Positions 1 through 7,359 of a DNA stretch of 35,586 nucleotides are shown piece after piece. The position numbers were made by a program, and so were the translations under genes. The first letter of the stretch is position 1; each line of letters begins with the position of its first letter. Origin of the DNA: Dysosmobacter sp. (lineage in GTDB: Bacteria > Bacillota > Clostridia > Oscillospirales > Oscillospiraceae); assembly GCA_026169195.1 (NCBI GenBank), contig JAPFEH010000087.1, forward strand, positions 1-35,586, read 5' to 3'. The notes below the pieces were generated by a model, which made no database searches, had not been told where the DNA came from, and saw nothing but the letters and a program-made list of their open reading frames with translations.

Positions 1-1
1 A

Positions 2-550
2 AAAGACCGCTATGAATGTGTGCAGGCGCTGGTGTGCGCTGTGCTGGCAGTGGTGGTACTCTTTACCTTTGTGGTCCGCCTGATCGGCGTGGACGGACAT
101 TCCATGGTGCCGACGCTGCAGGACGGAGACCGGCTTTTGGTGCTGAATTCCATGCTGTACGATGATTACCGGTACGGAGATATTGTGGTGCTGCGAAAGG
201 ATACCTTTCTGGAAGAACCCATTGTCAAGCGGGTCATCGCCACAGAAGGACAAACCGTGGATATTGATTTTGACATGGGCGCGGTCTACGTGGACGGCAC
301 ACTGCTGAAAGAGGCGTATATCAATGAACTGACCTTTTTGGAGGAAGGAACAGAATTTCCTTTGACCGTTCCGGAAGGCAGCGTTTTTGTGATGGGAGAC
401 AACCGGAACCATTCCAGTGACAGCCGGGATTCCCGTTTGGGGACGGTGGATACCCGCTATGTGATCGGAAAAGCGGTGTTTCTGGCGTTTCCCGGACCTG
501 ACGCCTATACCGAGAAGCGGGATTTCGGGCGGATCGGTGTGATCGCGTAA
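2..550 (+). CDS. lepB: Signal peptidase I, 5'-truncated by window edge
   Basis: Type I signal peptidase (S26 family), which cleaves signal peptides from exported proteins on the outer face of the membrane. The frame is open to the first base of the window, and the codons before the GTG at 20 (reading KDRYEC) look like the juxtamembrane part of the family, so the gene starts upstream. A hydrophobic segment follows at about 23-90. The nucleophile serine is in HSMVPT (codon at 101-103), the general-base lysine in VKRVIA (codon at 227-229), and the conserved GDNRNHSSDSR box lies near 397-430. This is the classic Ser/Lys dyad enzyme, and its position just before rbgA matches the usual Firmicute order. 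Function is secure; only the true start is unseen. Confidence 0.95.
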   Translation, partial: KDRYECVQALVCAVLAVVVLFTFVVRLIGVDGHSMVPTLQDGDRLLVLNSMLYDDYRYGDIVVLRKDTFLEEPIVKRVIATEGQTVDIDFDMGAVYVDGTLLKEAYINELTFLEEGTEFPLTVPEGSVFVMGDNRNHSSDSRDSRLGTVDTRYVIGKAVFLAFPGPDAYTEKRDFGRIGVIA

Positions 551-593
551 CAGGCCCGCCGCAAATGCGGCGTTGCCGGAAGGGAGGAAAGGC

Positions 594-1466
594 ATGAACA
601 TTCAATGGTATCCGGGACACATGACCAAGACGCGGCGGATGATCGCCGACCAGATCAGGCATGTGGATGCGGTCTGCGAAATTCTGGACGCCCGGATCCC
701 GGCTTCCAGCCGGAATCCGGATGTAGATGAACTGACGGCGGGGAAGCCCCGCCTGATCGTGCTGAACCGGGTGGATCAGGCAGACCCCGAGGCCACGAAA
801 CAGTGGGCGGCATTTTTCAGGGAAAAGGGATATGCAGTGCTGGAGACGAACGCCAAAGGCGGCGCCGGAACGGCGGCGTTTGCTGCGGCGGTTCGGGAAC
901 TGCTTGCGGAAAAGCTGCGGGCTTATGCCGAACGGGGGATGGCGGGCCGTGTGGTCCGGATCATGATTCTGGGGATCCCCAATGTAGGAAAGTCCACCTT
1001 CATCAATCAGATCGCCGGTCGAAAGACTGCCAAAACAGAGGACCGTCCCGGCGTTACCCGTTCCAAACAGTGGGTGCCCATTGACCGCGGTCTGGAGCTG
1101 CTGGATACGCCCGGAATTCTCTGGCCGAAATTTGAAGACCAGAGCGTAGGGTTGAATCTTGCGTATACCGGCGCGGTGAAAGATGATATTCTGGATGTGG
1201 AGACCCTTGGCTGCCATCTGATGGCGTATCTGGGGGAGCGGTATCCGGATGCGCTGAAAGCGGGGTATAAGCTCTCTGCTCTGCCGCAGCGGGAAGAGGA
1301 GGAAAACGATGTGGCCTACGGCTACCGTCTGCTGGAAGCGGCGGGAAAGAAGCGGGGCTTCCTGATCTCCGGCGGCGAGGTGGACACGGAGCGGATGGCG
1401 AAGATCCTGCTGGACGAGTTCCGCGGCGGCAAGCTGGGACGCTTTACACTGGAGTTGCCGGAGTAA
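594..1466 (+). CDS. rbgA: Ribosome biogenesis GTPase RbgA (YlqF)
   Basis: Circularly permuted GTPase needed for late assembly of the 50S subunit. The motif order seen is G4 (NRVD, about residue 57), then G1/P-loop (GIPNVGKS, about residue 125), then G3 (DTPG, about residue 170), which is the permuted order diagnostic of the YlqF/YawG group. The N-terminus MNIQWYPGHMTKTRR is typical of RbgA. I chose ATG 594 because AGGGAGGAAAGG sits just upstream; a TTG at 573 in the same frame lacks this. At 290 aa it has normal family length. It follows lepB by 43 nt and is probably co-transcribed with it and with the rnhB group downstream. Confidence 0.96.
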   Translation: MNIQWYPGHMTKTRRMIADQIRHVDAVCEILDARIPASSRNPDVDELTAGKPRLIVLNRVDQADPEATKQWAAFFREKGYAVLETNAKGGAGTAAFAAAVRELLAEKLRAYAERGMAGRVVRIMILGIPNVGKSTFINQIAGRKTAKTEDRPGVTRSKQWVPIDRGLELLDTPGILWPKFEDQSVGLNLAYTGAVKDDILDVETLGCHLMAYLGERYPDALKAGYKLSALPQREEEENDVAYGYRLLEAAGKKRGFLISGGEVDTERMAKILLDEFRGGKLGRFTLELPE

Positions 1467-1478
1467 GGAGGGGATTGT

Positions 1479-1860
1479 ATGGGCCCCGGGATTTTCGCAC
1501 GGCATTCCAAGCTGGTGTTTGGGAGTATTCTGGCCATCTTTGCCCTTATAACGGCGGTTCAGCTGTATTATCAGTTCCGCAGTCCGGTGGGCGGGGTATC
1601 GCCCTATGAGACCGTGAACGACTTGTTTGAACAGGATCTGCTCTCCTTTACCATTGAGCGTGACACCTATCCAACGGACGTGAAGGTTATTCAGATAACA
1701 CTCCGAAACGATGCGGACGATATTGTCGTAGGTGAGGTATCTGTGCAGTCTTGCAAAATATTATCAAACGCCGTTGGAGGCCGGTACATACCGGATTGTC
1801 TTTCCTAAAATGGAGCATCGGAATGTTGCGGCTCTGGCGGCGGAATTTGAGGTAAGGTAA
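1479..1860 (+). pseudogene. Small membrane-anchored protein, frame disrupted
   Basis: ATG 1479 follows a good AAGGAGGGG site. The frame encodes an N-terminal membrane anchor (about residues 10-30) and an extracytoplasmic stretch with a beta-strand-like VKVIQITLRNDADD. Near 1740-1750 the sensible reading moves to the +1 frame: the original frame ends in unconvincing sequence at 1808, while the +1 frame from about 1750 reads LAKYYQTPLEAGTYRIVF and ends LAAEFEVR with a stop at 1858-1860, directly abutting the rnhB ATG. The two halves resemble the start and end of a bacterial Ig-like fold (strand with LRN, then AGTYRIV, then AEFEV), with the middle apparently short. I infer an internal deletion with frame change rather than a one-base error, but either is possible. 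The family is not certain and the function is unknown. Confidence 0.72.
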
Positions 1861-2487
1861 ATGGACCTTTGGACCTACGAGCGGGAATACTGGAACAGCG
1901 GCGTTCAGACCGTCTGCGGTGTGGACGAGGCGGGAGCAGGCCCTTTGGCGGGGCCGGTCTATGCTGCTGCGGTCATCCTGCCACGGGAGCTGGAGCTTCC
2001 CGGACTGAATGATTCCAAAAAATTGAGCGAGAAGAAGCGGGAAGCCCTGTATGAGCAGATCGCCGCGCAGGCGGAGGCATACGGCATTGCCCGCGTGGAG
2101 GCGGCGGAGATTGACGAGATCGATATTTTGAATGCCCGGATGCTGGCGATGCAGCGTGCCATTGACGCGCTGGGGGTCAAACCGGAGCTGGCACTGCTGG
2201 ACGGAAACCGGGATCACGGCAGTATGTATGCCGTTACCGCGCCCCATGTCACGCTTGTGGGGGGCGACGGGAAAAGCGCGTCCATTGCGGCGGCGTCCAT
2301 TCTGGCAAAGGTCAGCCGGGACCGGTATCTGTCCACGGAACTGGATGCCCGCTATCCGCAGTACCGGTTTGCCAAGCATAAAGGATATGGCACAAACATG
2401 CACTATGAAATGCTGGACCGGTATGGCCCCTGTCCGGAACACCGGACCACCTTTTTGAAAAAGTGGGAGGCGCGGCGCCGTGGCTGA
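1861..2487 (+). CDS. rnhB: Ribonuclease HII
   Basis: Removes ribonucleotides from DNA and the RNA strand of RNA/DNA hybrids; a two-metal-ion nuclease. The signature VDEAGAGPLAGPV places the first acidic pair at Asp22-Glu23; the next catalytic Asp is in LLDGN (residue 114), and KVSRDR follows downstream. At 208 aa it is a compact RNase HII without the N-terminal extension seen in some Bacilli. The ATG abuts the stop of the broken gene before it, with GAGGTAAGG as ribosome binding site, so translation may once have been coupled to that gene. Its 3' end overlaps the next gene by 8 nt. Confidence 0.96.
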   Translation: MDLWTYEREYWNSGVQTVCGVDEAGAGPLAGPVYAAAVILPRELELPGLNDSKKLSEKKREALYEQIAAQAEAYGIARVEAAEIDEIDILNARMLAMQRAIDALGVKPELALLDGNRDHGSMYAVTAPHVTLVGGDGKSASIAAASILAKVSRDRYLSTELDARYPQYRFAKHKGYGTNMHYEMLDRYGPCPEHRTTFLKKWEARRRG

Positions 2488-2839
2488 ACAAAAGCGTGCC
2501 GGTGACCGGGGCGAAGCAGAGGCAGCCCGCTATCTGCGGAAAAAGGGCTATACGCTGCTTGCAAGCCAGTGGCGCTGCCGGTTTGGCGAACTGGATCTGG
2601 TGGCACGGAGCCGTCAGGGGGTCCTTTGCTTTGTAGAGGTCAAGCTGCGGAGCGCGGGCGCCATCGGTCTGCCGCGGGAGTTTGTAGACGCCCGCAAGCA
2701 GGAGCGGCTGCGGGCGGCGGCTGCCTGTTATCTCAGCGTCCATGAGCTGGACGCGCCCGCCCGCTTTGATGTGGCGGAAATTTACGCGGAAAAAAACGGG
2801 AGACTTCGGGTGGAATATCTGGAGAACGCCTTTGAATAA
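2480..2839 (+). CDS. YraN/UPF0102 family predicted nuclease-fold protein
   Basis: A 119-aa member of UPF0102 (YraN), a small protein with a restriction-endonuclease/Holliday-junction-resolvase-like fold and poorly established activity. The family core is visible: GDRGEAEAARYL near the N-terminus, FGELDLVA at about residues 35-42, and FVEVKLR at about residues 52-58, which supply the Glu, Asp and Glu-x-Lys residues expected of that fold. It starts with GTG and overlaps the rnhB stop by 8 nt, so the two are likely translationally coupled. rnhB-yraN adjacency is common in bacteria and hints at a role near DNA repair, but that is inference. Confidence 0.9.
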   Translation: MAEQKRAGDRGEAEAARYLRKKGYTLLASQWRCRFGELDLVARSRQGVLCFVEVKLRSAGAIGLPREFVDARKQERLRAAAACYLSVHELDAPARFDVAEIYAEKNGRLRVEYLENAFE

Positions 2840-2870
2840 AGAATTTTCCTTGGAAAGTGAGGAGCGCAGG

Positions 2871-4358
2871 ATGAAGTATTACAGCACGCGGGACAAGGCT
2901 GTCCGCATGGAATCCGCGGAGGCCGTTAAAATGGGACTGAGCCGGGACGGAGGCTTGCTGACGCCGGAGACGATCCCCCAGATTGACGGGGCGTTTCTGG
3001 AAAATCTGGTTCATGCCCGGTATCAGGAACGGGCCGCCAGAATCATGGGACTTTATTTGACGGATTATACCTATGAGGAGCTGCTGGGCTTTGCGGAAAA
3101 TGCCTATGGCCCCGATAAGTTTGACACTGCGGCGGTGGCACCCGTCCGCAAGGTGGATGACAGGACCCATTGTCTGGAGCTGTGGCACGGGCCCACCAGC
3201 GCCTTTAAGGACATGGCGCTGCAGATGCTGCCCCAGCTGCTGTCTGCCGCGCTGCGCAAGACCGGTGAGAGCAGGACGGCCTGTATTCTGGTGGCGACCT
3301 CCGGCGATACCGGAAAGGCTGCGATGGAAGGCTTTGCCGACGTGCCCCAGACAAAGATCATGGTGTTCTATCCCAAAAACGGCGTATCTGCCGTGCAGGA
3401 GGCCCAGATGGTCACGCAGGAGGGTGAGAACGTGGGCGTCTGCGCCGTGGTGGGCAACTTTGATGACGCTCAGGCCGGCGTAAAGCGCATTTTCTCGGAT
3501 GAAAGCATCCGGACCGAACTGGCGGACCGCGGTTACTTCCTCTCTTCCGCGAATTCCATCAACTGGGGACGGATTCTGCCGCAGGTGGTGTATTATATTT
3601 CGGCTTACTGCGACCTGCTGCAAAGCGGCGGGATCCGGATGGGAGACAAGGTGAATTTCTGCGTCCCCACCGGCAATTTCGGCGATATTCTGGCGGCTTA
3701 TTACGCAAAGCGCATGGGTCTGCCGGTCAACAAGCTGATCTGCGCCAGCAACTGCAACGATGTGCTGACGGATTTCCTGCGTACCGGCGTTTATGACCGC
3801 AACCGGCCCTTCCACACCACCATGAGCCCGTCGATGGACATTTTGGTCTCCAGCAATCTGGAACGGCTGCTGTTCGACCTTTCCGGAGAGAATGACGAAG
3901 AGGTGCGGGGTTATATGGAGGCGCTGGCGTCGGATGGGCGCTACGAGGTCTCCGACGCCATCAAGTCTGCGGTGCGGGAACAGTATTGGGGCGGCTTCTG
4001 CGATGAAGCCGGAACGGCTGCCACGATCGCGGAGTATTACAAGAACCGCGGGTATCTCATTGACACCCATACCGCAGTGGCGGTCCATGTGATGGAGCAG
4101 TACCGGAAAGCCACCGGCGATGAGACGGTGACCGTGTTCGTCTCCACCGCGTCTCCTTATAAATTCTGCAACCATGTCCTGACCGCCATCGGAGAGACTC
4201 CGGCGGGAGACGGCGTGGAGCTGCTGGACCAGCTGAACGCGGTTTCCGGTACGGCGGTCCCTCGCCGGCTGGCGGCGCTCAAGGAAAAGACGCGCCGGTT
4301 TGACCTGACAGCGGAAAAGCAGGATATGGATCGTGTCGTGCTGGACTTTTTGAAGTAA
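2871..4358 (+). CDS. thrC: Threonine synthase
   Basis: PLP-dependent enzyme that converts O-phosphohomoserine to threonine. The N-terminus MKYYSTRDKAVRMESAEAV and the early DGGLLTPE match the family. The PLP lysine lies in GPTSAFKDMALQ (residue 113), and the phosphate-binding region SGDTGKAAMEGF follows. At 495 aa it is the longer type of threonine synthase. ATG 2871 was chosen because GGAGCGCAGG precedes it and the protein begins at the conserved end; an open frame further upstream overlaps yraN and is not credible. No homoserine dehydrogenase or kinase is adjacent, so this is a stand-alone thrC. Compare thrH at 23977. Confidence 0.96.
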   Translation: MKYYSTRDKAVRMESAEAVKMGLSRDGGLLTPETIPQIDGAFLENLVHARYQERAARIMGLYLTDYTYEELLGFAENAYGPDKFDTAAVAPVRKVDDRTHCLELWHGPTSAFKDMALQMLPQLLSAALRKTGESRTACILVATSGDTGKAAMEGFADVPQTKIMVFYPKNGVSAVQEAQMVTQEGENVGVCAVVGNFDDAQAGVKRIFSDESIRTELADRGYFLSSANSINWGRILPQVVYYISAYCDLLQSGGIRMGDKVNFCVPTGNFGDILAAYYAKRMGLPVNKLICASNCNDVLTDFLRTGVYDRNRPFHTTMSPSMDILVSSNLERLLFDLSGENDEEVRGYMEALASDGRYEVSDAIKSAVREQYWGGFCDEAGTAATIAEYYKNRGYLIDTHTAVAVHVMEQYRKATGDETVTVFVSTASPYKFCNHVLTAIGETPAGDGVELLDQLNAVSGTAVPRRLAALKEKTRRFDLTAEKQDMDRVVLDFLK

Positions 4359-4437
4359 GCCCGCAGGAGTCAGAAGCCGATCCGCACCGCTGAGCGGGTA
4401 AAACCGCGCAATGAATCAAACAGAAGGGAGTGGTCGT

Positions 4438-5118
4438 GTGGCCCTCTATGCCATCGGGGACCTGCACCTCTCCTTGGCGGTCAACAAATCCATGGAGGTG
4501 TTCGGTCCTGCATGGGAGAACTACCAGAGCCGCATTGAGGAAGCGCTGGGAGCACTGCGGGAGGAGGATACCCTCATTCTGGCAGGGGATACCTCGTGGG
4601 GCATGAATCTTGCGGAGGCAGAGGCGGACTTTCGCTTTCTGGACCGCTTTCCGGGGAAAAAGTATCTGGTCAAGGGCAACCATGACTACTGGTGGGTGAC
4701 AGCGGCCAAGTTCCGCCGGTTCTGCGAAGAAAAAGGACTGCGGACATTGGAACTGCTTCATAATAACTGCGCCTTTTATGGGGACTACGCCATTTGCGGG
4801 ACCCGGGGATGGTTTTTGGAGGAGGATGCCCACAATACCAAGGTGCTGGCCCGGGAGGTGGGACGGCTGGAGACCTCCCTGCAGGCGGCAGGGGAGCGGC
4901 CGATCCTGTGTTTCCTGCATTATCCGCCTTTGTATCAGGGATACCAGTGTCCGGAGATTCTGGAAATTTTGAAAAAATACCGGGTTGTGCGGTGCTGCTA
5001 TGGACATCTCCATGGTCATGCCATCCGCCGGCGTCTGGAAGGAATGTGGGCAGAGACGGAGTTTTCGCTGATTTCTGCCGACTATCTTGGATTTGTTCCA
5101 AAAAAAATTTGCGAATAG
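4438..5118 (+). CDS. Calcineurin-like metallophosphoesterase
   Basis: A 226-aa binuclear-metal phosphoesterase of unknown substrate. The motifs appear in order: GDLHLS (Asp8, His10), GDTSWG (about residue 50), KGNHDYWW (Asn81, His82, Asp83), CFLHYPP and YGHLHG near the C-terminus, all the metal ligands of the calcineurin-like fold. I chose GTG 4438, which has GAAGGGAG seven bases upstream and gives a protein starting VALYAIGDLHLS; ATG 4411 in frame would add nine residues but has no good ribosome binding site. It lies 79 nt after thrC and ahead of the tig promoter region. The substrate cannot be read from sequence. Confidence 0.88.
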   Translation: MALYAIGDLHLSLAVNKSMEVFGPAWENYQSRIEEALGALREEDTLILAGDTSWGMNLAEAEADFRFLDRFPGKKYLVKGNHDYWWVTAAKFRRFCEEKGLRTLELLHNNCAFYGDYAICGTRGWFLEEDAHNTKVLAREVGRLETSLQAAGERPILCFLHYPPLYQGYQCPEILEILKKYRVVRCCYGHLHGHAIRRRLEGMWAETEFSLISADYLGFVPKKICE

Positions 5119-5130
5119 CGGAAAAAAGAC

Positions 5131-5159
5131 TGGATTTTTCAAGATTTTTCTGTTAAAAT
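5131..5159 (+). promoter_or_regulatory. Possible promoter for tig
   Basis: In an AT-rich patch after the metallophosphoesterase stop, TAAAAT at 5154-5159 fits a -10 with TGT just before it. The -35 at 17 bp spacing is TGGATT (5131-5136), a poor match. Its position about 50 nt before the tig ATG and the change in base composition support a transcription start here, but this is a weak call. Confidence 0.35.
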
Positions 5160-5208
5160 ATCTATTCGCATCGGCGTGTAGCCAATGATGAACGGAGGAA
5201 TAAACAAA

Positions 5209-6591
5209 ATGAGTTTGAAAAGCTGCGAGAAAGTTGAAAAAAGTCAGGTGGTCCTGACCATCGAGGTCGGTCCTGCCGAGTTTGAAGCTGCCATCGAAAA
5301 GGCATATCAGAAGATGCGCAAAAAAATCAATGTTCCGGGGTTCCGTCCCGGCAAGGCCCCCCGCAAGATCATTGAGGGCATGTACGGCGCAGAGGTGTTT
5401 TTCGAAGAGGCCATCAATATTGCATTCCCTGACGCTTATGAGTCTGCTGTCAAGGAGCAGGAGCTGCAGGTCGTCGGCTATCCCAGCGTGGAGCTGGAGG
5501 GCGAGTGCACCAAGGAGGGCTTTACCTTCAAGGCGACCACTCCCGTGTATCCCGAGGTGACGCTGGGCCAGTACAAGGGCCTGAGCGCAGAGAAGGAAGA
5601 AGTGAAGGTCATGGCCGCTGACGTCAACGAGCGGCTCAAGACCCTGCAGGAGCGCAACACCCGTCTGGTGAGCGTGGAGCGTGCTGCCAAAGAGGGCGAC
5701 ACTGCTGTAATCGACTTTGAGGGCTTTTTGGACGGCGTGCCCTTCGAGGGCGGCAAGGGTGAAAACCACAGTCTGGAACTGGGGTCTCACAGCTTTGTTC
5801 CCGGCTTTGAAGAGCAGGTGGTCGGCATGAAGGCAGGCGAGGAGAAGGATCTGGACATCACCTTCCCCGAAGACTATCATGCCGATCTGGCAGGCAAGGC
5901 CGTTGTTTTCAAGGTGAAGGTTCACGAGGTCAAGGAAAAGGAAGTTCCCGAGCTGGATGATGAGTTCGCCAAGGATGTTTCCGAGTTCGACACCCTGAAG
6001 GACCTGAAGGCTGATTTGAAGAAGCAGATCACCGAGGAGCGCCAGAAGGCTGCCGACCGTGCCTTTGAGGATGCCGTCATGGAGAAGGCAGCTGAGGGCA
6101 TCACCGCCGAGATCCCCGATGCCATGGTGGAAGGCCAGTGCCGTCAGTTCCTGGACAATTTCAAGATGCAGATTGCCCAGCAGGGGATCCCTTATGAGCA
6201 GTACATGCAGATCACCGGCATGGATGAGGCAAAGCTTCTGGAGGATGCGAAGGAACCCGCTCTGCGTCAGGTGAAGATGGATCTGACTGTGGCCGCCATC
6301 ATCAAGGCTGAGAATCTGGAAGCCACCGATGAAGAGGTGGAGGCTGAGTATCAGAAGCTGGCTGAGCAGTATGGCATGGATCTTGAGATGGTCAAGAAGT
6401 ACCTGACTGCCGAGCAGATCAAGGATCAGCTGGTGAGCCAGAAGGCTGTGGCTGTTGTGGTGGACAGTGCCGAGGTCATTGTGAAGAAGGCGCCTGCCAA
6501 GAAGACTGCCAAGAAGACCACCAAGAAGGCTGATGCCGAAACCGCCGAGACCGAGGCTGCTGAGGCTGAAGTGGAGAAGGACGCCGAATAA
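5209..6591 (+). CDS. tig: Trigger factor, with Lys/Ala-rich C-terminal tail
   Basis: Ribosome-associated chaperone and peptidyl-prolyl isomerase that binds nascent chains. The ribosome-docking signature GFRPGKAPRK is at about residues 44-53. An FKBP-type PPIase domain follows at about residues 155-245 (GDTAVIDFEGFLDG through FKVKVHEVK), then the helical C-terminal chaperone arms. ATG 5209 is preceded by GGAGG; an earlier ATG at 5185 lacks a site. At 460 aa it is longer than the usual 425-430 because of a tail from about residue 422 containing AKKTAKKTTKK followed by an acidic Ala/Glu stretch. The gene heads the tig-clpP-clpX-lon-engB block typical of Firmicutes. Confidence 0.97.
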   Translation: MSLKSCEKVEKSQVVLTIEVGPAEFEAAIEKAYQKMRKKINVPGFRPGKAPRKIIEGMYGAEVFFEEAINIAFPDAYESAVKEQELQVVGYPSVELEGECTKEGFTFKATTPVYPEVTLGQYKGLSAEKEEVKVMAADVNERLKTLQERNTRLVSVERAAKEGDTAVIDFEGFLDGVPFEGGKGENHSLELGSHSFVPGFEEQVVGMKAGEEKDLDITFPEDYHADLAGKAVVFKVKVHEVKEKEVPELDDEFAKDVSEFDTLKDLKADLKKQITEERQKAADRAFEDAVMEKAAEGITAEIPDAMVEGQCRQFLDNFKMQIAQQGIPYEQYMQITGMDEAKLLEDAKEPALRQVKMDLTVAAIIKAENLEATDEEVEAEYQKLAEQYGMDLEMVKKYLTAEQIKDQLVSQKAVAVVVDSAEVIVKKAPAKKTAKKTTKKADAETAETEAAEAEVEKDAE

Positions 6592-6630
6592 CCACGAATC
6601 TTTTTCGCAGTACATTTTACAGATTCGACA

Positions 6631-6667
6631 TATTCTCTCATGGTACCTGTGGTATCATGAGAGAATG
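6631..6667 (+). repeat. Long near-perfect dyad between tig and clpP
   Basis: The arms ATTCTCTCATGGTACC (6632-6647) and GGTATCATGAGAGAAT (6651-6666) pair over 16 bp with a single G-U wobble and a three-base TGT centre; a T-G pair extends it by one. There is no U-tract after it (the sequence continues GGTTTATTAG), so it is not a standard terminator. The right arm contains TATCAT (6653-6658) preceded by TGTGG, which looks like an extended -10. It may therefore be an RNA hairpin closing the tig transcript, an operator over a clpP promoter, or both. Confidence 0.75.
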
Positions 6668-6691
6668 GTTTATTAGGCATCTCTCAAAGAC

Positions 6692-6718
6692 CCTGCCGGG
6701 AGAACCCGTTCCGGCAGG
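6692..6718 (+). other. GC-rich stem-loop in clpP leader
   Basis: CCTGCCGG (6692-6699) and CCGGCAGG (6711-6718) form a perfect 8-bp stem with an 11-base loop that itself contains GGGAGAACCC-like complementarity. It ends 38 nt before the clpP ATG and is not followed by a U-tract. If transcription starts in the dyad just upstream, this would be a 5' leader hairpin of the clpP mRNA. Confidence 0.5.
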
Positions 6719-6756
6719 AAGTTTGGGGAGCACAAAAGATCGGAGGTTTTCAAACC

Positions 6757-7341
6757 ATGAGTTTAGTCCCTTATGTTGTGGAACAGACCAGCCGCGGCGA
6801 ACGTTCCTATGATATTTTTTCCCGCCTGCTGAATGACCGGATCATTTTTCTGGGGGAAGAGGTCAATGCGACCACGGCCAGTCTGGTCGTTGCCCAGCTT
6901 TTGTATCTGGAGGCGCAGGACCCCGACAAGGATATCCAGTTGTATATCAACAGCCCCGGCGGCTCTGTGACGGACGGCATGGCGATTTACGACACCATGC
7001 AGTATGTCAAGTGCGATGTGTCCACGATCTGCGTGGGCATGGCTGCCAGCATGGGCGCCTTCCTGCTTTCTTCCGGCGCCAAGGGTAAGCGGATCGCCCT
7101 GCCCAATGCGGAGATCATGATCCATCAGCCTTCCGCCGGTACGCAGGGCAAGGTGACGGATATGGAGATCGACGTAGAGCATTTCCTGCGGATCAAAAAG
7201 AAGCTGAATGAGATTCTTGCGGAAAACACCGGAAAGACTGCGGAAGAGATCAAAGATGCGTCCGAGCGGGACCATTGGATGACGGCGCAGGAAGCAAAGG
7301 ACTTTGGTCTGGTGGATCAGATCATCACGGCAAAGAGATAA
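6757..7341 (+). CDS. clpP: ATP-dependent Clp protease proteolytic subunit
   Basis: Serine peptidase that forms a tetradecameric chamber and works with ClpX (next gene) and other Clp ATPases. The triad is complete: Ser98 in GMAASMG, His123 in MIHQPSAG and Asp172 in ERDHWM. At 194 aa it has the standard length. The N-terminus [20 protein letters not shown] contains the short processed propeptide-like region and axial-gate residues. GATCGGAGG precedes the ATG. clpX starts 18 nt after its stop, so the two are co-transcribed and give a stoichiometric ClpXP. Confidence 0.98.
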   Translation: MSLVPYVVEQTSRGERSYDIFSRLLNDRIIFLGEEVNATTASLVVAQLLYLEAQDPDKDIQLYINSPGGSVTDGMAIYDTMQYVKCDVSTICVGMAASMGAFLLSSGAKGKRIALPNAEIMIHQPSAGTQGKVTDMEIDVEHFLRIKKKLNEILAENTGKTAEEIKDASERDHWMTAQEAKDFGLVDQIITAKR

Positions 7342-7359
7342 AAGATAAGAGGTAAGACC

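Noticed and set aside
1740-1808. Programmed +1 frameshift in the small gene after rbgA
   Set aside because: There is no slippery codon, stop codon or internal Shine-Dalgarno site at the junction as in known +1 sites; a lesion is simpler.
4359-4437. Terminator or leader between thrC and the metallophosphoesterase
   Set aside because: Only a tiny CCGCT/AGCGG stem is present without a T-run; likely plain read-through.
4279-6615. A 778-codon open frame on the minus strand opposite tig
   Set aside because: It is a shadow of tig. Its protein is low-complexity Leu/His/Gly-rich without motifs, and tig on + is unmistakable.
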